Virus record (IMG/VR): IMGVR_UViG_3300031787_013450
Coordinates: 1 to 64,000 of that record
Direction: 5' to 3' (one strand)
DNA: 64,000 bases
Source of the DNA: a virus
Each line of letters starts with the position of its first letter. The stretch's first letter is position 1. Below the pieces are notes generated by a model that was given only the letters and a program-made list of their open reading frames with translations, had not been told where the DNA came from and searched no databases. Of this stretch, positions 1 through 11,126 are shown piece after piece. The position numbers were made by a program, and so were the translations under genes.

Positions 1-1341
1 ATACCAGGTAAATCAGCTGTTGAAAAATTAACAAAAAAATATTTTGTAACTTGCCCTGTTGTTCAAAAAAGTGTCTTAACAATTGACGCAACATCAACAG
101 TGGTTAATAATCAAGCTTTAAATAATGGTACAATAACATTCTCATTTATTGGTGTTAATTCACCATTTTCATATACTGTTACTGGACCTAATTCATATAA
201 TAACACTGGTACAGTACAAGGTAATAATCAAGTAGTATTAAATGGTTTAGTACAAGGACAATACATAATAAGCGGTACAGATAGTTTAGGTTATCCAGTT
301 AATAAAACAATAACAGTAGGTGGACCAATACCATTGTATGGTGTTGTTAGTGTAACAAAGAACGTATCATCAGTATTGGCTAATGATGGTGAAATAACTA
401 TTGCTTCTGTTGGTGGTGGATTACCACCATATTCTTATATCTTAAGAAATGGTCTTGGTGGGATTATTTCAACAGGTAATAACATAACACCACCATTAGT
501 GTTATCAAATTTACCAGTTGATAATACTATAGGATATTCATTAACTATAACTGATAATTCACTTCCACAACAAACGACATTAATTAGCGGATTAACAGTA
601 GGTGGACCAACTTCAATTGCGGTAACAACAACTAAAACAGATGAACAATGTTTTAATAGTGGTAATGGGTCTATATTAATTACAGTTAATGGCGGAACAC
701 AACCATATGGTGTTCAAACAACTGGACCTAATAGCTTCTTTAGCACGTCATTAAATTTACAGAATTTAACATCTGGTACATATATAACAAACGTAGTTGA
801 TTCTAACAATACATCAGCAACAACTAGCACTATTGTTAGTTCATTAAATCAGCAATTAACAATATCTGCTGGGACACAAGCAGAATTAACAAAACAATGT
901 AGTCCTAATCAATATATTGTAACATTTAGGATTACATCTGGTTTAAATCCAAATAGCACAGCGTATGTTGAATATAGTTTAGATGGTGGTACCTATATAC
1001 AAACAACAATGCCATTTGTTAATTCAAGTACACCTATGACATTAACAATACCATCAAATCAATTAAACTCTAATATTAGAATAAGATTTAGTAATACATC
1101 TAATTATACATGTGTTAGTAATGAAATACAGATACCTATATTCATAATGCCGCTACCAATAGCACCATTAAATTCTACAATAACTGTTAGTGGTAACATT
1201 AGAACAATAAACACACCAACAGGTGGGTTCTCACCATACACTAGCACACCATTCCCTATTAATCAGGCTATAACTAGCAATTCACCAATAACAGTAACAA
1301 TAACAGATAATGTTGGTTGCACAATAACAATAACAGGATAA
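1..1341 (+). CDS. Tail fibre/adhesin-like protein, SprB-like repeats (5' partial)
   Basis: The reading frame is open from base 1, so the gene begins upstream of the window; 446 codons are visible. The protein is rich in Thr, Ser, Asn and Gly and built from repeated beta-rich units with motifs such as GGxxPY, TGPNS and a terminal ITVGGP or TITDN. This pattern matches the SprB-type repeats of Bacteroidota surface adhesins. The last unit ends in a SxITVTITDNVGCTI motif at the stop codon. As the first of a series of virion genes it is probably a distal tail fibre or adhesin contacting the host surface. Fold and role are inferred from repeat style and context; no receptor-binding domain can be recognised. 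Confidence 0.6.
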   Translation: MPGKSAVEKLTKKYFVTCPVVQKSVLTIDATSTVVNNQALNNGTITFSFIGVNSPFSYTVTGPNSYNNTGTVQGNNQVVLNGLVQGQYIISGTDSLGYPVNKTITVGGPIPLYGVVSVTKNVSSVLANDGEITIASVGGGLPPYSYILRNGLGGIISTGNNITPPLVLSNLPVDNTIGYSLTITDNSLPQQTTLISGLTVGGPTSIAVTTTKTDEQCFNSGNGSILITVNGGTQPYGVQTTGPNSFFSTSLNLQNLTSGTYITNVVDSNNTSATTSTIVSSLNQQLTISAGTQAELTKQCSPNQYIVTFRITSGLNPNSTAYVEYSLDGGTYIQTTMPFVNSSTPMTLTIPSNQLNSNIRIRFSNTSNYTCVSNEIQIPIFIMPLPIAPLNSTITVSGNIRTINTPTGGFSPYTSTPFPINQAITSNSPITVTITDNVGCTITITG

Positions 1342-1343
1342 TT

Positions 1344-3050
1344 ATGAACGAAGAAAGAATACAACAAATACTGAATGTAAATACGTCAAAAAATTCTGTT
1401 AATACAGATACGTTATTAAAAATAAATTTAGATAGCACACAAAAATTATTACCAAATGATGATATTAATAATATTGTTGACGTTGGTGAAATATTTGATA
1501 GAGAAAGAAACAAATGTTCTTTTTATAGAATTATTGGCACATTAAATTCAACAGTATCAAATGGATTAATTAACTTAAATAATTCATTGGTTAATGATGA
1601 GTATACTTATAGTACTTTCAATAACACAATTTTTAATGGTGACACATATTTTGATAGAATAACAAATAATTTAAAAGATATTGATGGTTGGTTTGGATAT
1701 TATAACCCTAATAAAACAACTTTTGGGTTATGTAATTTTATTGACATGGAACCAAAAAGAGAAAGGTTTTCATTTATATCAGATATTAAACCATATAATA
1801 CTTCAGTACCACAACCTATCAGTAATTGGGATTTAACTATAACATATCCAGCTGCTGTTGATTCTGGTCATACTATGGTATTAAACGGGTTATTAATTTG
1901 CGATGCGTTACCAGCGACTATATCAACAATATCAATGGTGGCGATAGGATTACCATGTAAACATAATTTATCTATAGGAGATACGGTTAGAATAACAGGT
2001 ACAAACGGTTATGATGGTGACCATACTGTTGTTAGAACTGGTTTAGATAATGGTGATTTAAAAGAAAACTATTTTGTTATAAATAGACCACCAACAGGTG
2101 CTATATCTGGTAACTCAAGAATTAAAAGATTATCTGATGGTTTTGAATCAAAATATTATTTTAGAATTTTTAGAAAAATAAAAACAAGAAATTCACAAGT
2201 AATAGAACCAGATGATTACGAAATATATAAATTGGCTTTTAGTCAAAATATATTTTCTGATTTTATAACCCAATTCACATTTAATGAGGATATTGATGTA
2301 TCTAATTTAGTTGATAATCTTGGCAGACCTTTAAGTGAATTATATTTAACTATAGTTAAAACAAGTAGCAATGGGTTATTTACAAATGTATCTTCAGGTA
2401 TTGAAACACCATTTATATCTAATTTAAATACTAGTTTAACAAATACGTATTTAACATCAATACCAGTAATAAATAAAATACATAATGGTGGGTCATCACC
2501 ATTTCCTACACATATACCATTAGAGAATAATGTTTTATTTAGTAGCACTGATTTTTATGGTGATTTAGTTGATTATAACCAAAATGAGCTTATAGAAACG
2601 GTATTAGCTGATGTTTACCATAGATTTAATACAAACAATAGGGAAACTAACCCACAATTAGTTACAAATACAACAATTAATTTAGGACCTAGACAAGAGG
2701 GTTATTATTATAAATCACATCACTTGATTAAAATAAGAAACTTTTCAAGTTATATTGAGCAAGGTGATGAATTTACAGAAAACAAACCATCATATGCTAT
2801 TAACATGGGTGATGGTAGATATTTGTGGAGAGATTTATTACCAATTGGGTATAATGATACGACTAATGAATTCTTAGACTATCCTTTTACAAACAATGCT
2901 CATTATATGTATGGTAATTATTGTTTTTTAGTTAAAAGACAAGACCCATTTAATGAGTGGGGGTTATATTATGCTAAGTTTCCAGCTGACCCTATTGAAA
3001 ATAAAGTTACAGATAGGTTTAATACCAATTCTGCTGAAGATGTTTGTTAA
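1344..3050 (+). CDS. Virion structural protein (tail/baseplate region)
   Basis: This 568-residue protein starts at ATG 1344, three bases after the previous stop; an in-frame TTG upstream would overlap the fibre gene and is less likely. The sequence is Asn/Thr/Ile-rich, with no signal peptide, membrane helix or catalytic motif visible. Residues near 180-260 look like a small beta domain (a KHNLSIGDTVRITGTNGYDG stretch, reminiscent of phage structural beta-barrels). It sits in a tightly packed + strand series of virion genes and is followed after 5 bp by the next. Exact position in the particle is unknown. I do not recognise a named family. Confidence 0.55.
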   Translation: MNEERIQQILNVNTSKNSVNTDTLLKINLDSTQKLLPNDDINNIVDVGEIFDRERNKCSFYRIIGTLNSTVSNGLINLNNSLVNDEYTYSTFNNTIFNGDTYFDRITNNLKDIDGWFGYYNPNKTTFGLCNFIDMEPKRERFSFISDIKPYNTSVPQPISNWDLTITYPAAVDSGHTMVLNGLLICDALPATISTISMVAIGLPCKHNLSIGDTVRITGTNGYDGDHTVVRTGLDNGDLKENYFVINRPPTGAISGNSRIKRLSDGFESKYYFRIFRKIKTRNSQVIEPDDYEIYKLAFSQNIFSDFITQFTFNEDIDVSNLVDNLGRPLSELYLTIVKTSSNGLFTNVSSGIETPFISNLNTSLTNTYLTSIPVINKIHNGGSSPFPTHIPLENNVLFSSTDFYGDLVDYNQNELIETVLADVYHRFNTNNRETNPQLVTNTTINLGPRQEGYYYKSHHLIKIRNFSSYIEQGDEFTENKPSYAINMGDGRYLWRDLLPIGYNDTTNEFLDYPFTNNAHYMYGNYCFLVKRQDPFNEWGLYYAKFPADPIENKVTDRFNTNSAEDVC

Positions 3051-3055
3051 TTATT

Positions 3056-3883
3056 ATGAATAGATACCAAATAAGAATAGATAGTACAACAACAGCAACA
3101 ACAATTAATATTCCATTTACTATGGAATATCAATTAGCTGACCAAGCAGAATTAATAGATAGAGTATTTGTTGATGTTGAAACAGAAAATGCGATTAACC
3201 CTATCATAGATTTTGATAAAACAAGATATATACCAGTTGATTTAAATAATAATCAAATAAATAAGATTAATTATGTTGTTGATTTAAGTGGTTTAACAAC
3301 TTATGGTGATATAGGATTTAGTGATGATGATATTAAATTTAAAAAATTAAATTTTAAACAAACGTTTTTAAATTTATCTTTTTATGATACAGATAACCCA
3401 ATGACACAACAATTAGTAACAACACAGACTATTTTTTCTCAATTAAAACCTAGTGATTTGTTACCATTTAATACTATTGTTGGATTACCTGGTCAACCAA
3501 AACCAGCCAATCAAATACCATTGACATTTGTTTTAGAAAATCCTTTAACAAATCAGAGAGGTTTCTTAGAAGGTTACTATTTATATGATTATAGAGATAT
3601 ATTAAAGGTTGGTGAGTTCAAATATTTATATATGAAAGCAAGTTTTAAAAACGCTAAAGATGGTAAGTCAACAAATCTAATGGTTAAGCCAAACGCACAA
3701 CCAATAGATATTTTGATTAGAGAAGTTTATACCAGATATAAACTATTTAGAACCCAGACAGGCTATTACTATCAAATAGATGATACATATCAAGGCAATG
3801 GTCCTTCCACACAAAATAACGTTACATACACACAAAACCCATCAAGTGTATCAATAAATTTATTTAAAATACAAGCGTTATAA
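3056..3883 (+). CDS. Virion structural protein
   Basis: 275 residues from ATG 3056; a longer TTG start would overlap the previous gene. Soluble, mixed alpha/beta, rich in Asp, Asn and Thr. The stop codon overlaps the ATG of the next gene by one base (taATG), which indicates translational coupling inside the tail operon. A TMKFNIPFTMEYQLA-like opening followed by beta strands and an aromatic YxRYKLFRTQTGYYYQ segment resembles a structural adaptor, but no family is recognised. Function is assigned only from the operon context. Confidence 0.5.
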   Translation: MNRYQIRIDSTTTATTINIPFTMEYQLADQAELIDRVFVDVETENAINPIIDFDKTRYIPVDLNNNQINKINYVVDLSGLTTYGDIGFSDDDIKFKKLNFKQTFLNLSFYDTDNPMTQQLVTTQTIFSQLKPSDLLPFNTIVGLPGQPKPANQIPLTFVLENPLTNQRGFLEGYYLYDYRDILKVGEFKYLYMKASFKNAKDGKSTNLMVKPNAQPIDILIREVYTRYKLFRTQTGYYYQIDDTYQGNGPSTQNNVTYTQNPSSVSINLFKIQAL

Positions 3884-4746
3884 TGGAGGTTATTAAAAGA
3901 AAAATATATTTAGAAGACAGTATATCCAGAACAGATAAGAACTGGGGTAAATTAACTGCTGATACTTTTTATATCAATGTTTTTTTAACGCAAAATATTG
4001 ATAACATGGGGTTATTTACAGACATTGAATTTAATGAAAAAAGTCAAACACCTGTCAACTATAGTATATTAACAAATAAATTATCATCTAGTGGTATTAC
4101 ATTTCCATTTATGGTTGGTGTTACACCAACTATGCCACAAATAACAAACCCAACAGAAAAATTAACAGTCAGATTACCATCTAAAGTTGAATCTGATTTT
4201 TATAATTATGGTAATAATGTATTAACTGGTTTTACTGAAAGTAAAATTGATGAAGTTACATCTTACGATAGAAATGATAGATATAAAGTTGGTTTAAATA
4301 TACAAAAAGAAGGATATTTAAATTATAAAAATATACCAATAAGTGGTGTTAGTAGAGTTACAAGTAATTCAGAACCTAAAATATATGCTATTGACGCTGA
4401 AGATAATTTATTTGTCGGTACAAATAACCAAACAACAGGATTCTTATATTACGATTATACTGGTACATCAAGACAAGTCTTAATAGATGGTAATTTAGAA
4501 TTAGTACCGTTAACAACTTTTAAATACACAACTGAAGGAATAAATAATACAAACGTTTCATTATCAGCGATAACCAAAGAAGAATATTTATTTGGAATAA
4601 TTTCTCAACCAGAAGTTAGAAACGATGTATTTATAGATAGAACAATAACATCTGTTATAGATTTACATTTAAGATTATCTGAAATAAAGAATTTAGATAA
4701 TTTAATTAAATATGGTAATGGATTTTATAATATAACAACAATTTAA
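3883..4746 (+). CDS. Virion structural protein
   Basis: 287 residues, starting at an ATG that overlaps the preceding stop by one base. No transmembrane segment or enzymatic motif is seen. The N-terminus (KRKIYLEDSISRTDKNWGKL) and the Thr/Asn-rich beta-like body suit a baseplate or tail adaptor component. It is separated by 12 bp from the next gene. Only the context in the structural block supports the call. Confidence 0.5.
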   Translation: MEVIKRKIYLEDSISRTDKNWGKLTADTFYINVFLTQNIDNMGLFTDIEFNEKSQTPVNYSILTNKLSSSGITFPFMVGVTPTMPQITNPTEKLTVRLPSKVESDFYNYGNNVLTGFTESKIDEVTSYDRNDRYKVGLNIQKEGYLNYKNIPISGVSRVTSNSEPKIYAIDAEDNLFVGTNNQTTGFLYYDYTGTSRQVLIDGNLELVPLTTFKYTTEGINNTNVSLSAITKEEYLFGIISQPEVRNDVFIDRTITSVIDLHLRLSEIKNLDNLIKYGNGFYNITTI

Positions 4747-4758
4747 AAAAATAAATAA

Positions 4759-5682
4759 ATGGCAACAGGAACAGTAGGTATAGTAAGACCATCAGATGTA
4801 AGTCCAGAGGATGTTGAAATATTTTATCATTTCACACCATCTAGAGATAAAATAGGTAATACCAGCTTAATAAAATTGAATTCTAATGATGTGTTATTAA
4901 AAGTAGATAACCCTAATAAAACACAATCAAATGTAGTTGGTTTTGAAATTTTTGGTGGGTTATATACATTAAAATTACCAGCTACAACATTTGGTATTAA
5001 AGGTTTTTATACCATAATTATAAAACCTGTTGAAATACGTACAAGAATAGTTGATATTGGTGTTTTATCGGCATATCCAGACATAAATGGTGTATTATTT
5101 GATACAGCAACAATACCAAGTAATTTTTTATCAAAATTTGAGAATAATAATTTAGTTGGATATAGGATAGAGTATTTAAATACAAATACATCAGCACCAG
5201 ATGCTAAAATAAATAATTTATTTAGGATAGTAACATCAAATAATCGTGCAGAACCAGTAAATCAGAATTTAACTAATTCTAATCAAAAAGCTATTAGATA
5301 TAGATTCAATGATAATTCTACATTAGTATTTTGTACTTTATCACCATCATCTGCATCAAATGTTAAACCAAATGCTTTTCCTTTTATTGGTCAACCAAAT
5401 CAACAAGTTATAATAACTAATACTTTTTTTAATCCTATTATGATTGAAATAGAGATGGTTGAATACGATATTGAATCACTTGCATTTGGATTATTTGGTA
5501 ATCAGACTAAATCACTTGAAGATGGTATTTATACTATATATAACTTTAGTAATGACATTTACAAACAATATACTCTATACGAAATTAAAGATGTGTTTAA
5601 TGGTAATCCATTATTTGAAGTTAGAGAACAAAGAACTAATATTGATTTTACTAAATCATTCACTAATATTACATCAATCTAA
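4759..5682 (+). CDS. Virion structural protein
   Basis: 307 residues, preceded by a short A-rich leader (aaaaaataaataaATG) and no Shine-Dalgarno, as is usual in Bacteroidota systems. The opening TVGIVRPSDVSPEDVEIFYHF is followed by a beta-rich body. No membrane segments or known motifs. Seven bases separate it from the next tail gene, so it is probably co-transcribed. The role in the tail or baseplate is inferred from neighbours. Confidence 0.5.
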   Translation: MATGTVGIVRPSDVSPEDVEIFYHFTPSRDKIGNTSLIKLNSNDVLLKVDNPNKTQSNVVGFEIFGGLYTLKLPATTFGIKGFYTIIIKPVEIRTRIVDIGVLSAYPDINGVLFDTATIPSNFLSKFENNNLVGYRIEYLNTNTSAPDAKINNLFRIVTSNNRAEPVNQNLTNSNQKAIRYRFNDNSTLVFCTLSPSSASNVKPNAFPFIGQPNQQVIITNTFFNPIMIEIEMVEYDIESLAFGLFGNQTKSLEDGIYTIYNFSNDIYKQYTLYEIKDVFNGNPLFEVREQRTNIDFTKSFTNITSI

Positions 5683-5689
5683 AATATAA

Positions 5690-8344
5690 ATGTCAACTAG
5701 TAAAATAAAAGTAGTAGGTTATGCGCAAAAGGTAATATACGATAATGGTATAGAGTATCGTAATTTTTCACCTGACTTAGTTGGTTTACAAACCACAAGT
5801 ATAGGTAGCACACCATTATTAACATTTGGTAATTTTAGTTTAACAACAAATTTAGAGCCTAAAAACAATAAGTTTTTTTTAACTAATAAATTTTCTAATT
5901 ATTATACTTTAAATACATTAAGTGTTACACAACAAACAGCACCAACTATAATAAATGATAATGAAAAAGCTTATTTAAATTTAGATAAAAGAAATCTAAA
6001 TTATTATGCTTTGTTTGGTTCTTTAACTGAATATGTAAGAGTTTCATTAGAAAATATTATATTAAATTGGCCAGCTTCTTTATATGCAAACCCTATTTTT
6101 ATTGATATCTTTGGTAGTGAACAAATTGGTTTTACAATAGAAAATTATACTTATGATGTTTTAAGTGAAACATCAACATTTAAGGTAAATACAAATACAT
6201 TAGTAAATAAATTTGGTATTAACTATACAAATAACACAAACCAACAAAATAATTTAAGAAATTTAAATATTAATTATTTATCTTATAATATTTTTTATCA
6301 AAACCAAGAATATGATATTTTAAACTTTACGGGTTCTACTAATGTAAAAAATGATTCAATATATTTTAAGGTAAAAGGTAATCCGTTTTCTGGTTTAACA
6401 AATGCCTACCCAACATATCATATAAAACCTAATAAGATTAAATATGATAGCTTTTTTAACACATTACCAGAACTTGAGGCTTATCTATTAAATCGTTCAG
6501 TAGTACCTTTATATACGGCTACATTTTCATTTCCAGTTAAGACTGAAAATGGTATTATATTGTATTTTACTGATAGTGTAACATGGCCAGTAAGTGATGG
6601 ATATAATATTGATTTTGATACAACAGAATATGTTTATTATGCCACAAGGTTATTAGATATAGCAAAAAACAATGATATAAATAATAGTGATTTAATGAAC
6701 AGGTTTTTGGTCGCTGAATCAATAACCGCATTTGATACTTCACCAATATATGTTACAAATATTGACCATGATGAAACTGGTCAAAAAATGAATAAAACAC
6801 TTCAAATATATGGTGCTTCATATGATAAAATAAATAATTATATTACTGGTATAAAGTATGCGAATACTGTAACATATAATAAAATGGATAACACACCAGA
6901 TATCTATTTAAAAAATATTGCTAGAGTATTAGGATGGGAATTGGTTTCATCAGTTGTTGAAAACGATTTATTAATGAATTACATTAACACACCAGTATCA
7001 TCATTTTCTGGTCAAACATATGGTTTAACACCTGTTGAATATGATATTGAATTATGGAGAAGAATAATATTAAATTCACCATGGCTTTGGAAATCAAAAG
7101 GTAGTAGAAAATCTATAGAATTTTTATTAAATTTTATTGGAACCCCAAATGGTTTAATTAAATTTAATGAACATATATATAGAGCAACAGCACCAATAGA
7201 TATTGATTTATTTTTACAAGTATTAAGTAAAAATAATTTAGATTTAGATTTATCTATATATCCGATAGATTCTAATGGTTATCCTAGAACTTTACCAGAC
7301 ACACCAGATATGTATTTCCAAAACTATGGTTTATGGTATAGAGAAACTGGTGGTAGTGGTGCAACAATAGATATTTTAACTGGTAATAATCCGCATTTAG
7401 GTCCATATGATGGTGGTTCTAGATATATTGACCAGTTTAGGTGTTTAATACCTAATTTTGTACCAACAATATTAAGTTCAATAACTGTAACAGAAAACGT
7501 AACAAATTTATATGAAAATTATGAAGATGGTACATTTGATAATAATTCTTTAACTGCACAAACAGTAACAAATGTAGATATATTTGATGAATTTGGTGCT
7601 GCAATTGAAGATTGTGTTATTTTTAAACCAAGTATCATTCAAGACCCTAATTATGATTTAAAATTAACAGAATGTGGTTGTAAAGATATTGGTCCAGATA
7701 ATGTTTTAAGTCTTTGTTTGGAAAAAAATCCTAACCCAGATAATGGTAATTTAAATGTGTGTCCTGATATATTTGGTAAACCTTCTTCAGATAACACAGG
7801 TTTTTTAAATTTTTCATATTATCAAAAAGATATTAATGGTAATTATTTAATTGATAATAACGGAAAATTTATTACTAATAACACAAAATATACAACACAA
7901 GAATGTTGTAAATCAAACAATGGAACACCAGTTTTAAATAAAGAATATTTTAACAATATAGTTATAAATACTGGTTATTATTGTTGTGATAGTACTGGTA
8001 AATGTGGTTGTACATTAGCTTGTAAATGGAAAGTAAATATGAATCCATATGTTTCTGGTCCAGTAACTCAAACACAGATACCTAGGAATTTCTTACAATT
8101 CACAACTGAAGATGGTTCACAAGCTATAGTAACACCAGATGGTTGTAATTGTGTATCACCATATACAATCCCTGTACCAAATATAAAAGACCCATATACA
8201 GGTCAAATAGGGTATGCTTGTCAATTAACAGACAAAGGGTTACAAGATTTACAATTAGGTATTTATGGTCAAATAAGCAACATTTATTTTCAAAGAAATA
8301 TTGGTAAAATAAAATGTGACGAATCTGAGTTAAAAACAAAATAA
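5690..8344 (+). CDS. Large baseplate/tail structural protein with Cys-rich C-terminus
   Basis: 884 residues. Around residues 455-490 there is a WRRIILNSPWLWKSKGSRKS motif followed by IEFLLNFIG. The (K/T)KGTxxxIxxLL pattern recurs in phage baseplate-wedge and tail proteins of the gpI/gp6-7 type, where an (R)TKGT-like helix precedes a conserved domain. The C-terminal 240 residues contain many Cys pairs (ECGCK, QECCKS, YYCCDSTGKCGCTLACK), which suggests metal binding or disulfide-stabilised small domains exposed on the particle. The neighbouring gene is also Cys-rich. The baseplate assignment is tentative. Confidence 0.5.
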   Translation: MSTSKIKVVGYAQKVIYDNGIEYRNFSPDLVGLQTTSIGSTPLLTFGNFSLTTNLEPKNNKFFLTNKFSNYYTLNTLSVTQQTAPTIINDNEKAYLNLDKRNLNYYALFGSLTEYVRVSLENIILNWPASLYANPIFIDIFGSEQIGFTIENYTYDVLSETSTFKVNTNTLVNKFGINYTNNTNQQNNLRNLNINYLSYNIFYQNQEYDILNFTGSTNVKNDSIYFKVKGNPFSGLTNAYPTYHIKPNKIKYDSFFNTLPELEAYLLNRSVVPLYTATFSFPVKTENGIILYFTDSVTWPVSDGYNIDFDTTEYVYYATRLLDIAKNNDINNSDLMNRFLVAESITAFDTSPIYVTNIDHDETGQKMNKTLQIYGASYDKINNYITGIKYANTVTYNKMDNTPDIYLKNIARVLGWELVSSVVENDLLMNYINTPVSSFSGQTYGLTPVEYDIELWRRIILNSPWLWKSKGSRKSIEFLLNFIGTPNGLIKFNEHIYRATAPIDIDLFLQVLSKNNLDLDLSIYPIDSNGYPRTLPDTPDMYFQNYGLWYRETGGSGATIDILTGNNPHLGPYDGGSRYIDQFRCLIPNFVPTILSSITVTENVTNLYENYEDGTFDNNSLTAQTVTNVDIFDEFGAAIEDCVIFKPSIIQDPNYDLKLTECGCKDIGPDNVLSLCLEKNPNPDNGNLNVCPDIFGKPSSDNTGFLNFSYYQKDINGNYLIDNNGKFITNNTKYTTQECCKSNNGTPVLNKEYFNNIVINTGYYCCDSTGKCGCTLACKWKVNMNPYVSGPVTQTQIPRNFLQFTTEDGSQAIVTPDGCNCVSPYTIPVPNIKDPYTGQIGYACQLTDKGLQDLQLGIYGQISNIYFQRNIGKIKCDESELKTK

Positions 8345-8365
8345 TTAAATAATTATATATAAAAA

Positions 8366-11125
8366 ATGGGTTTAGATATAAATTTAGACATAAATGGTGA
8401 AATAGGTATTGGTGATTCTTCTGATGTCAGTGTGGATTTTATTAATTTACCTAAATGTTTAAGCGAAAAAGAAATTCTAACCAATGGTGGTCAAATAAAA
8501 GAAAATTCAGATGGTACTGTTAGTGTTTTTGTAGTTAATCCTATTGGGAATACTAGTGGTTTAGTACCATATATTTTAAATGAATATTGTTGTACAAGAT
8601 TAAAAAACGGATATGTTTTTGACAAAGAAACACAAAAATGTTTATGGGCTGATAAACCACCTTGTAGTATAGAAAACACTTTTAAAATAGTGTTAAATCC
8701 AATTGGTAATGATGGTAGTATTTTTGAATTGGGTGAAACTGATAATTGCTTTGTTAAAGTTGATTTTGATTATTTGTTTAAAATAAAATGTGAAACTTTA
8801 GCTAGTTTTCTAAATCAAAATAACACACAAAATTCATTATCAACACAAATAAAAAATGATATAAATCAAAAAAACACAGAGATTGAAAATCAAAAAGCAT
8901 TATGTGAATCAATCCAAAATGAAATAGATATAGTTACAACACAAATAACTAATACACCATATTCAATTTTTTGCAATCTAAAACAAAGTTTAAATACAAA
9001 ACTTTTTTGTTTAACAGACCCTGATGGATTAACTGCTTGGGAAAATATTTTAGGTACTGTTAGATTTCAAGCATTTTTAAATGGTGACCAAAATTCTTTT
9101 GATTGTAATGATGTTACAAATTTATTATCACAAAATAATTCAACTAATGCTAATTTAGTATATGAATGTGAAGTACCATTTAATACAAAATATTATTTAA
9201 TAAAACAAAAAGAGTTATTAGAAATAAACAAAAAAATATGTGATGAAACATTAACAACATTAGAGTCAGAATTAATTGAATTAGAAAACGAATTAGCTGA
9301 AAATACAGAGATATCTTGTACAAACCCTATTGATATGTTTGAAGGGTTAAATGTGTCTATGACATTAGAATATGTTGATTCTAATAATGTTTTACAAACA
9401 GCTTATGAAGATACTAATTTATTCCCAGAAATTGGTAGTGGATTATTATACTCTTATTTGTTAAATAATCCAAATAGCGGCTTTTATGTTTGTGGTGGAC
9501 AATCATGCAAACCTTTTAATTTAAAATTAATACCAGACCCATCAGGTCTTAATTATGCAAATGACACATCATGTAATTTAGTAATTAACAATATTATTCA
9601 AACATTATATGCACAATCTGGTTTAAGTGGAACAACAAATGGATTTAACACATTTAAAAATACTTTATCAAATAGTGCTTTTACATCAAATTGGTTATCT
9701 TTTTCAACCATTATTAATGACCCTAATGTTATTAGTTTAATAGCTAATAAGAAAATAAAAGTAGGTTTAAAAATAAATCATACTTGTGGTGATGTATGTA
9801 TTTTAATTGATAACATAAAACTTGATAAAGTTTGTCAAATAATTGAAAAAACGGAAATATTTGTAACTAAATGTCCTGGTTTTGAATTAGAAAAAGTAAT
9901 AGATAATAAAAAGTCTTGGTTAAATAATACAACTAGAGTAAATAGAAACTTTAAAATTTCTGATATTGACGATACAAATAGTATAAGACAAACAAATTAT
10001 GATGTCAATGATGAAAGATTAGTAATTAACACTAAAGAAATAGACTTAAATATAGATATAGCATCAGCAATAGAAACTGATGTTTGGTGCTATACATTGG
10101 ATAATCCATGTATATTAACTGGTGTGACTAATTGTAATTCATGTTATACTAGTTGCCCACCAATAGATGTAGATGGTATAACAACATCAAGTTGTGCTCC
10201 TTTTGATGCTTCTATGGACCCAATACCGTTTTCTCAAACTGATGACGGTTTATTCCCACCATTGTGTTGTGGTGATAATAAAATAGATTTTAATAGTTTA
10301 TTATCAACACCATTATCATCAACAACTAGTGTTGAAGAATTTGTTAATGTATTAGCAACTGAATTAATAGATGCTAAAAATAGACAAACAATATCAGCTT
10401 ACCCTACAATAAAAGCATTATATGATAGGTATTTAAATAGTTTGAATTATTGTTCAACAAAAAGTTCAGCCTTTAATTATGTATCAATTGATAAATTTAC
10501 TGAATTAATTAATGGTTATTGGTTTGATATAGTTGAACAAGTTGTACCATCAACAACAATATGGGGTAGTGTAAAAGTTTATAAAAATTCAATCTTTGAC
10601 CAACAAAAATTTAAATATAGGTCATATAGTTCATTGTTATGTAAAAACCCTTACACTAATATATTACCAAATGTATTAAGCCCAATAAATAAACCAAATG
10701 GTCAATGTAAAAATAATATAGAAGTAATAACAACAAATATTAATTTAACTGGAGACACTGTTGATAATGATATAAAAAGTGTTTGTACAGAAATATGTTT
10801 AGCTCAGATGAATCATGGTTCTGAATTTATTGGTACTGTTTCAATTATAGGTAATGAAAATACTGATAATGGTGAAACCTTTAATGATTTTGCTGAATGT
10901 TCTAAAAACCAACAAGTGATAACTAATTGTGATTTAAACGCAACAGTAATACTTAATGGTTTTAACGCTAGTTTAAATTTAATAAATGCAACGGCACCAG
11001 TTACTTATCAATGGAGTAATGGCTCAACAGATAGTACGACAACATTTAATATTGGTGGTATACATAGCGTGACAATAACAGATAGTGCTTGTTGTAAAAT
11101 AACTAAAGATTTTGAAATAATTTAA
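8366..11125 (+). CDS. Large Cys-rich virion protein with C-terminal SprB-like domain
   Basis: 919 residues. An N-terminal beta/Cys-rich part is followed by a predicted coiled coil at about residues 150-320 (NQKNTEIENQKALCES, then LLEINKKICDETLTTLESEL). Next comes a long region with paired cysteines, and the last 80 residues resemble a SprB-like repeat (TAPVTYQWSNGSTDSTTTF then HSVTITDSACCKIT). The overall design is that of an elongated tail or fibre component. Together with the preceding gene it forms a Cys-rich pair. No enzymatic motif was seen. Confidence 0.5.
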   Translation: MGLDINLDINGEIGIGDSSDVSVDFINLPKCLSEKEILTNGGQIKENSDGTVSVFVVNPIGNTSGLVPYILNEYCCTRLKNGYVFDKETQKCLWADKPPCSIENTFKIVLNPIGNDGSIFELGETDNCFVKVDFDYLFKIKCETLASFLNQNNTQNSLSTQIKNDINQKNTEIENQKALCESIQNEIDIVTTQITNTPYSIFCNLKQSLNTKLFCLTDPDGLTAWENILGTVRFQAFLNGDQNSFDCNDVTNLLSQNNSTNANLVYECEVPFNTKYYLIKQKELLEINKKICDETLTTLESELIELENELAENTEISCTNPIDMFEGLNVSMTLEYVDSNNVLQTAYEDTNLFPEIGSGLLYSYLLNNPNSGFYVCGGQSCKPFNLKLIPDPSGLNYANDTSCNLVINNIIQTLYAQSGLSGTTNGFNTFKNTLSNSAFTSNWLSFSTIINDPNVISLIANKKIKVGLKINHTCGDVCILIDNIKLDKVCQIIEKTEIFVTKCPGFELEKVIDNKKSWLNNTTRVNRNFKISDIDDTNSIRQTNYDVNDERLVINTKEIDLNIDIASAIETDVWCYTLDNPCILTGVTNCNSCYTSCPPIDVDGITTSSCAPFDASMDPIPFSQTDDGLFPPLCCGDNKIDFNSLLSTPLSSTTSVEEFVNVLATELIDAKNRQTISAYPTIKALYDRYLNSLNYCSTKSSAFNYVSIDKFTELINGYWFDIVEQVVPSTTIWGSVKVYKNSIFDQQKFKYRSYSSLLCKNPYTNILPNVLSPINKPNGQCKNNIEVITTNINLTGDTVDNDIKSVCTEICLAQMNHGSEFIGTVSIIGNENTDNGETFNDFAECSKNQQVITNCDLNATVILNGFNASLNLINATAPVTYQWSNGSTDSTTTFNIGGIHSVTITDSACCKITKDFEII

Positions 11126-11126
11126 T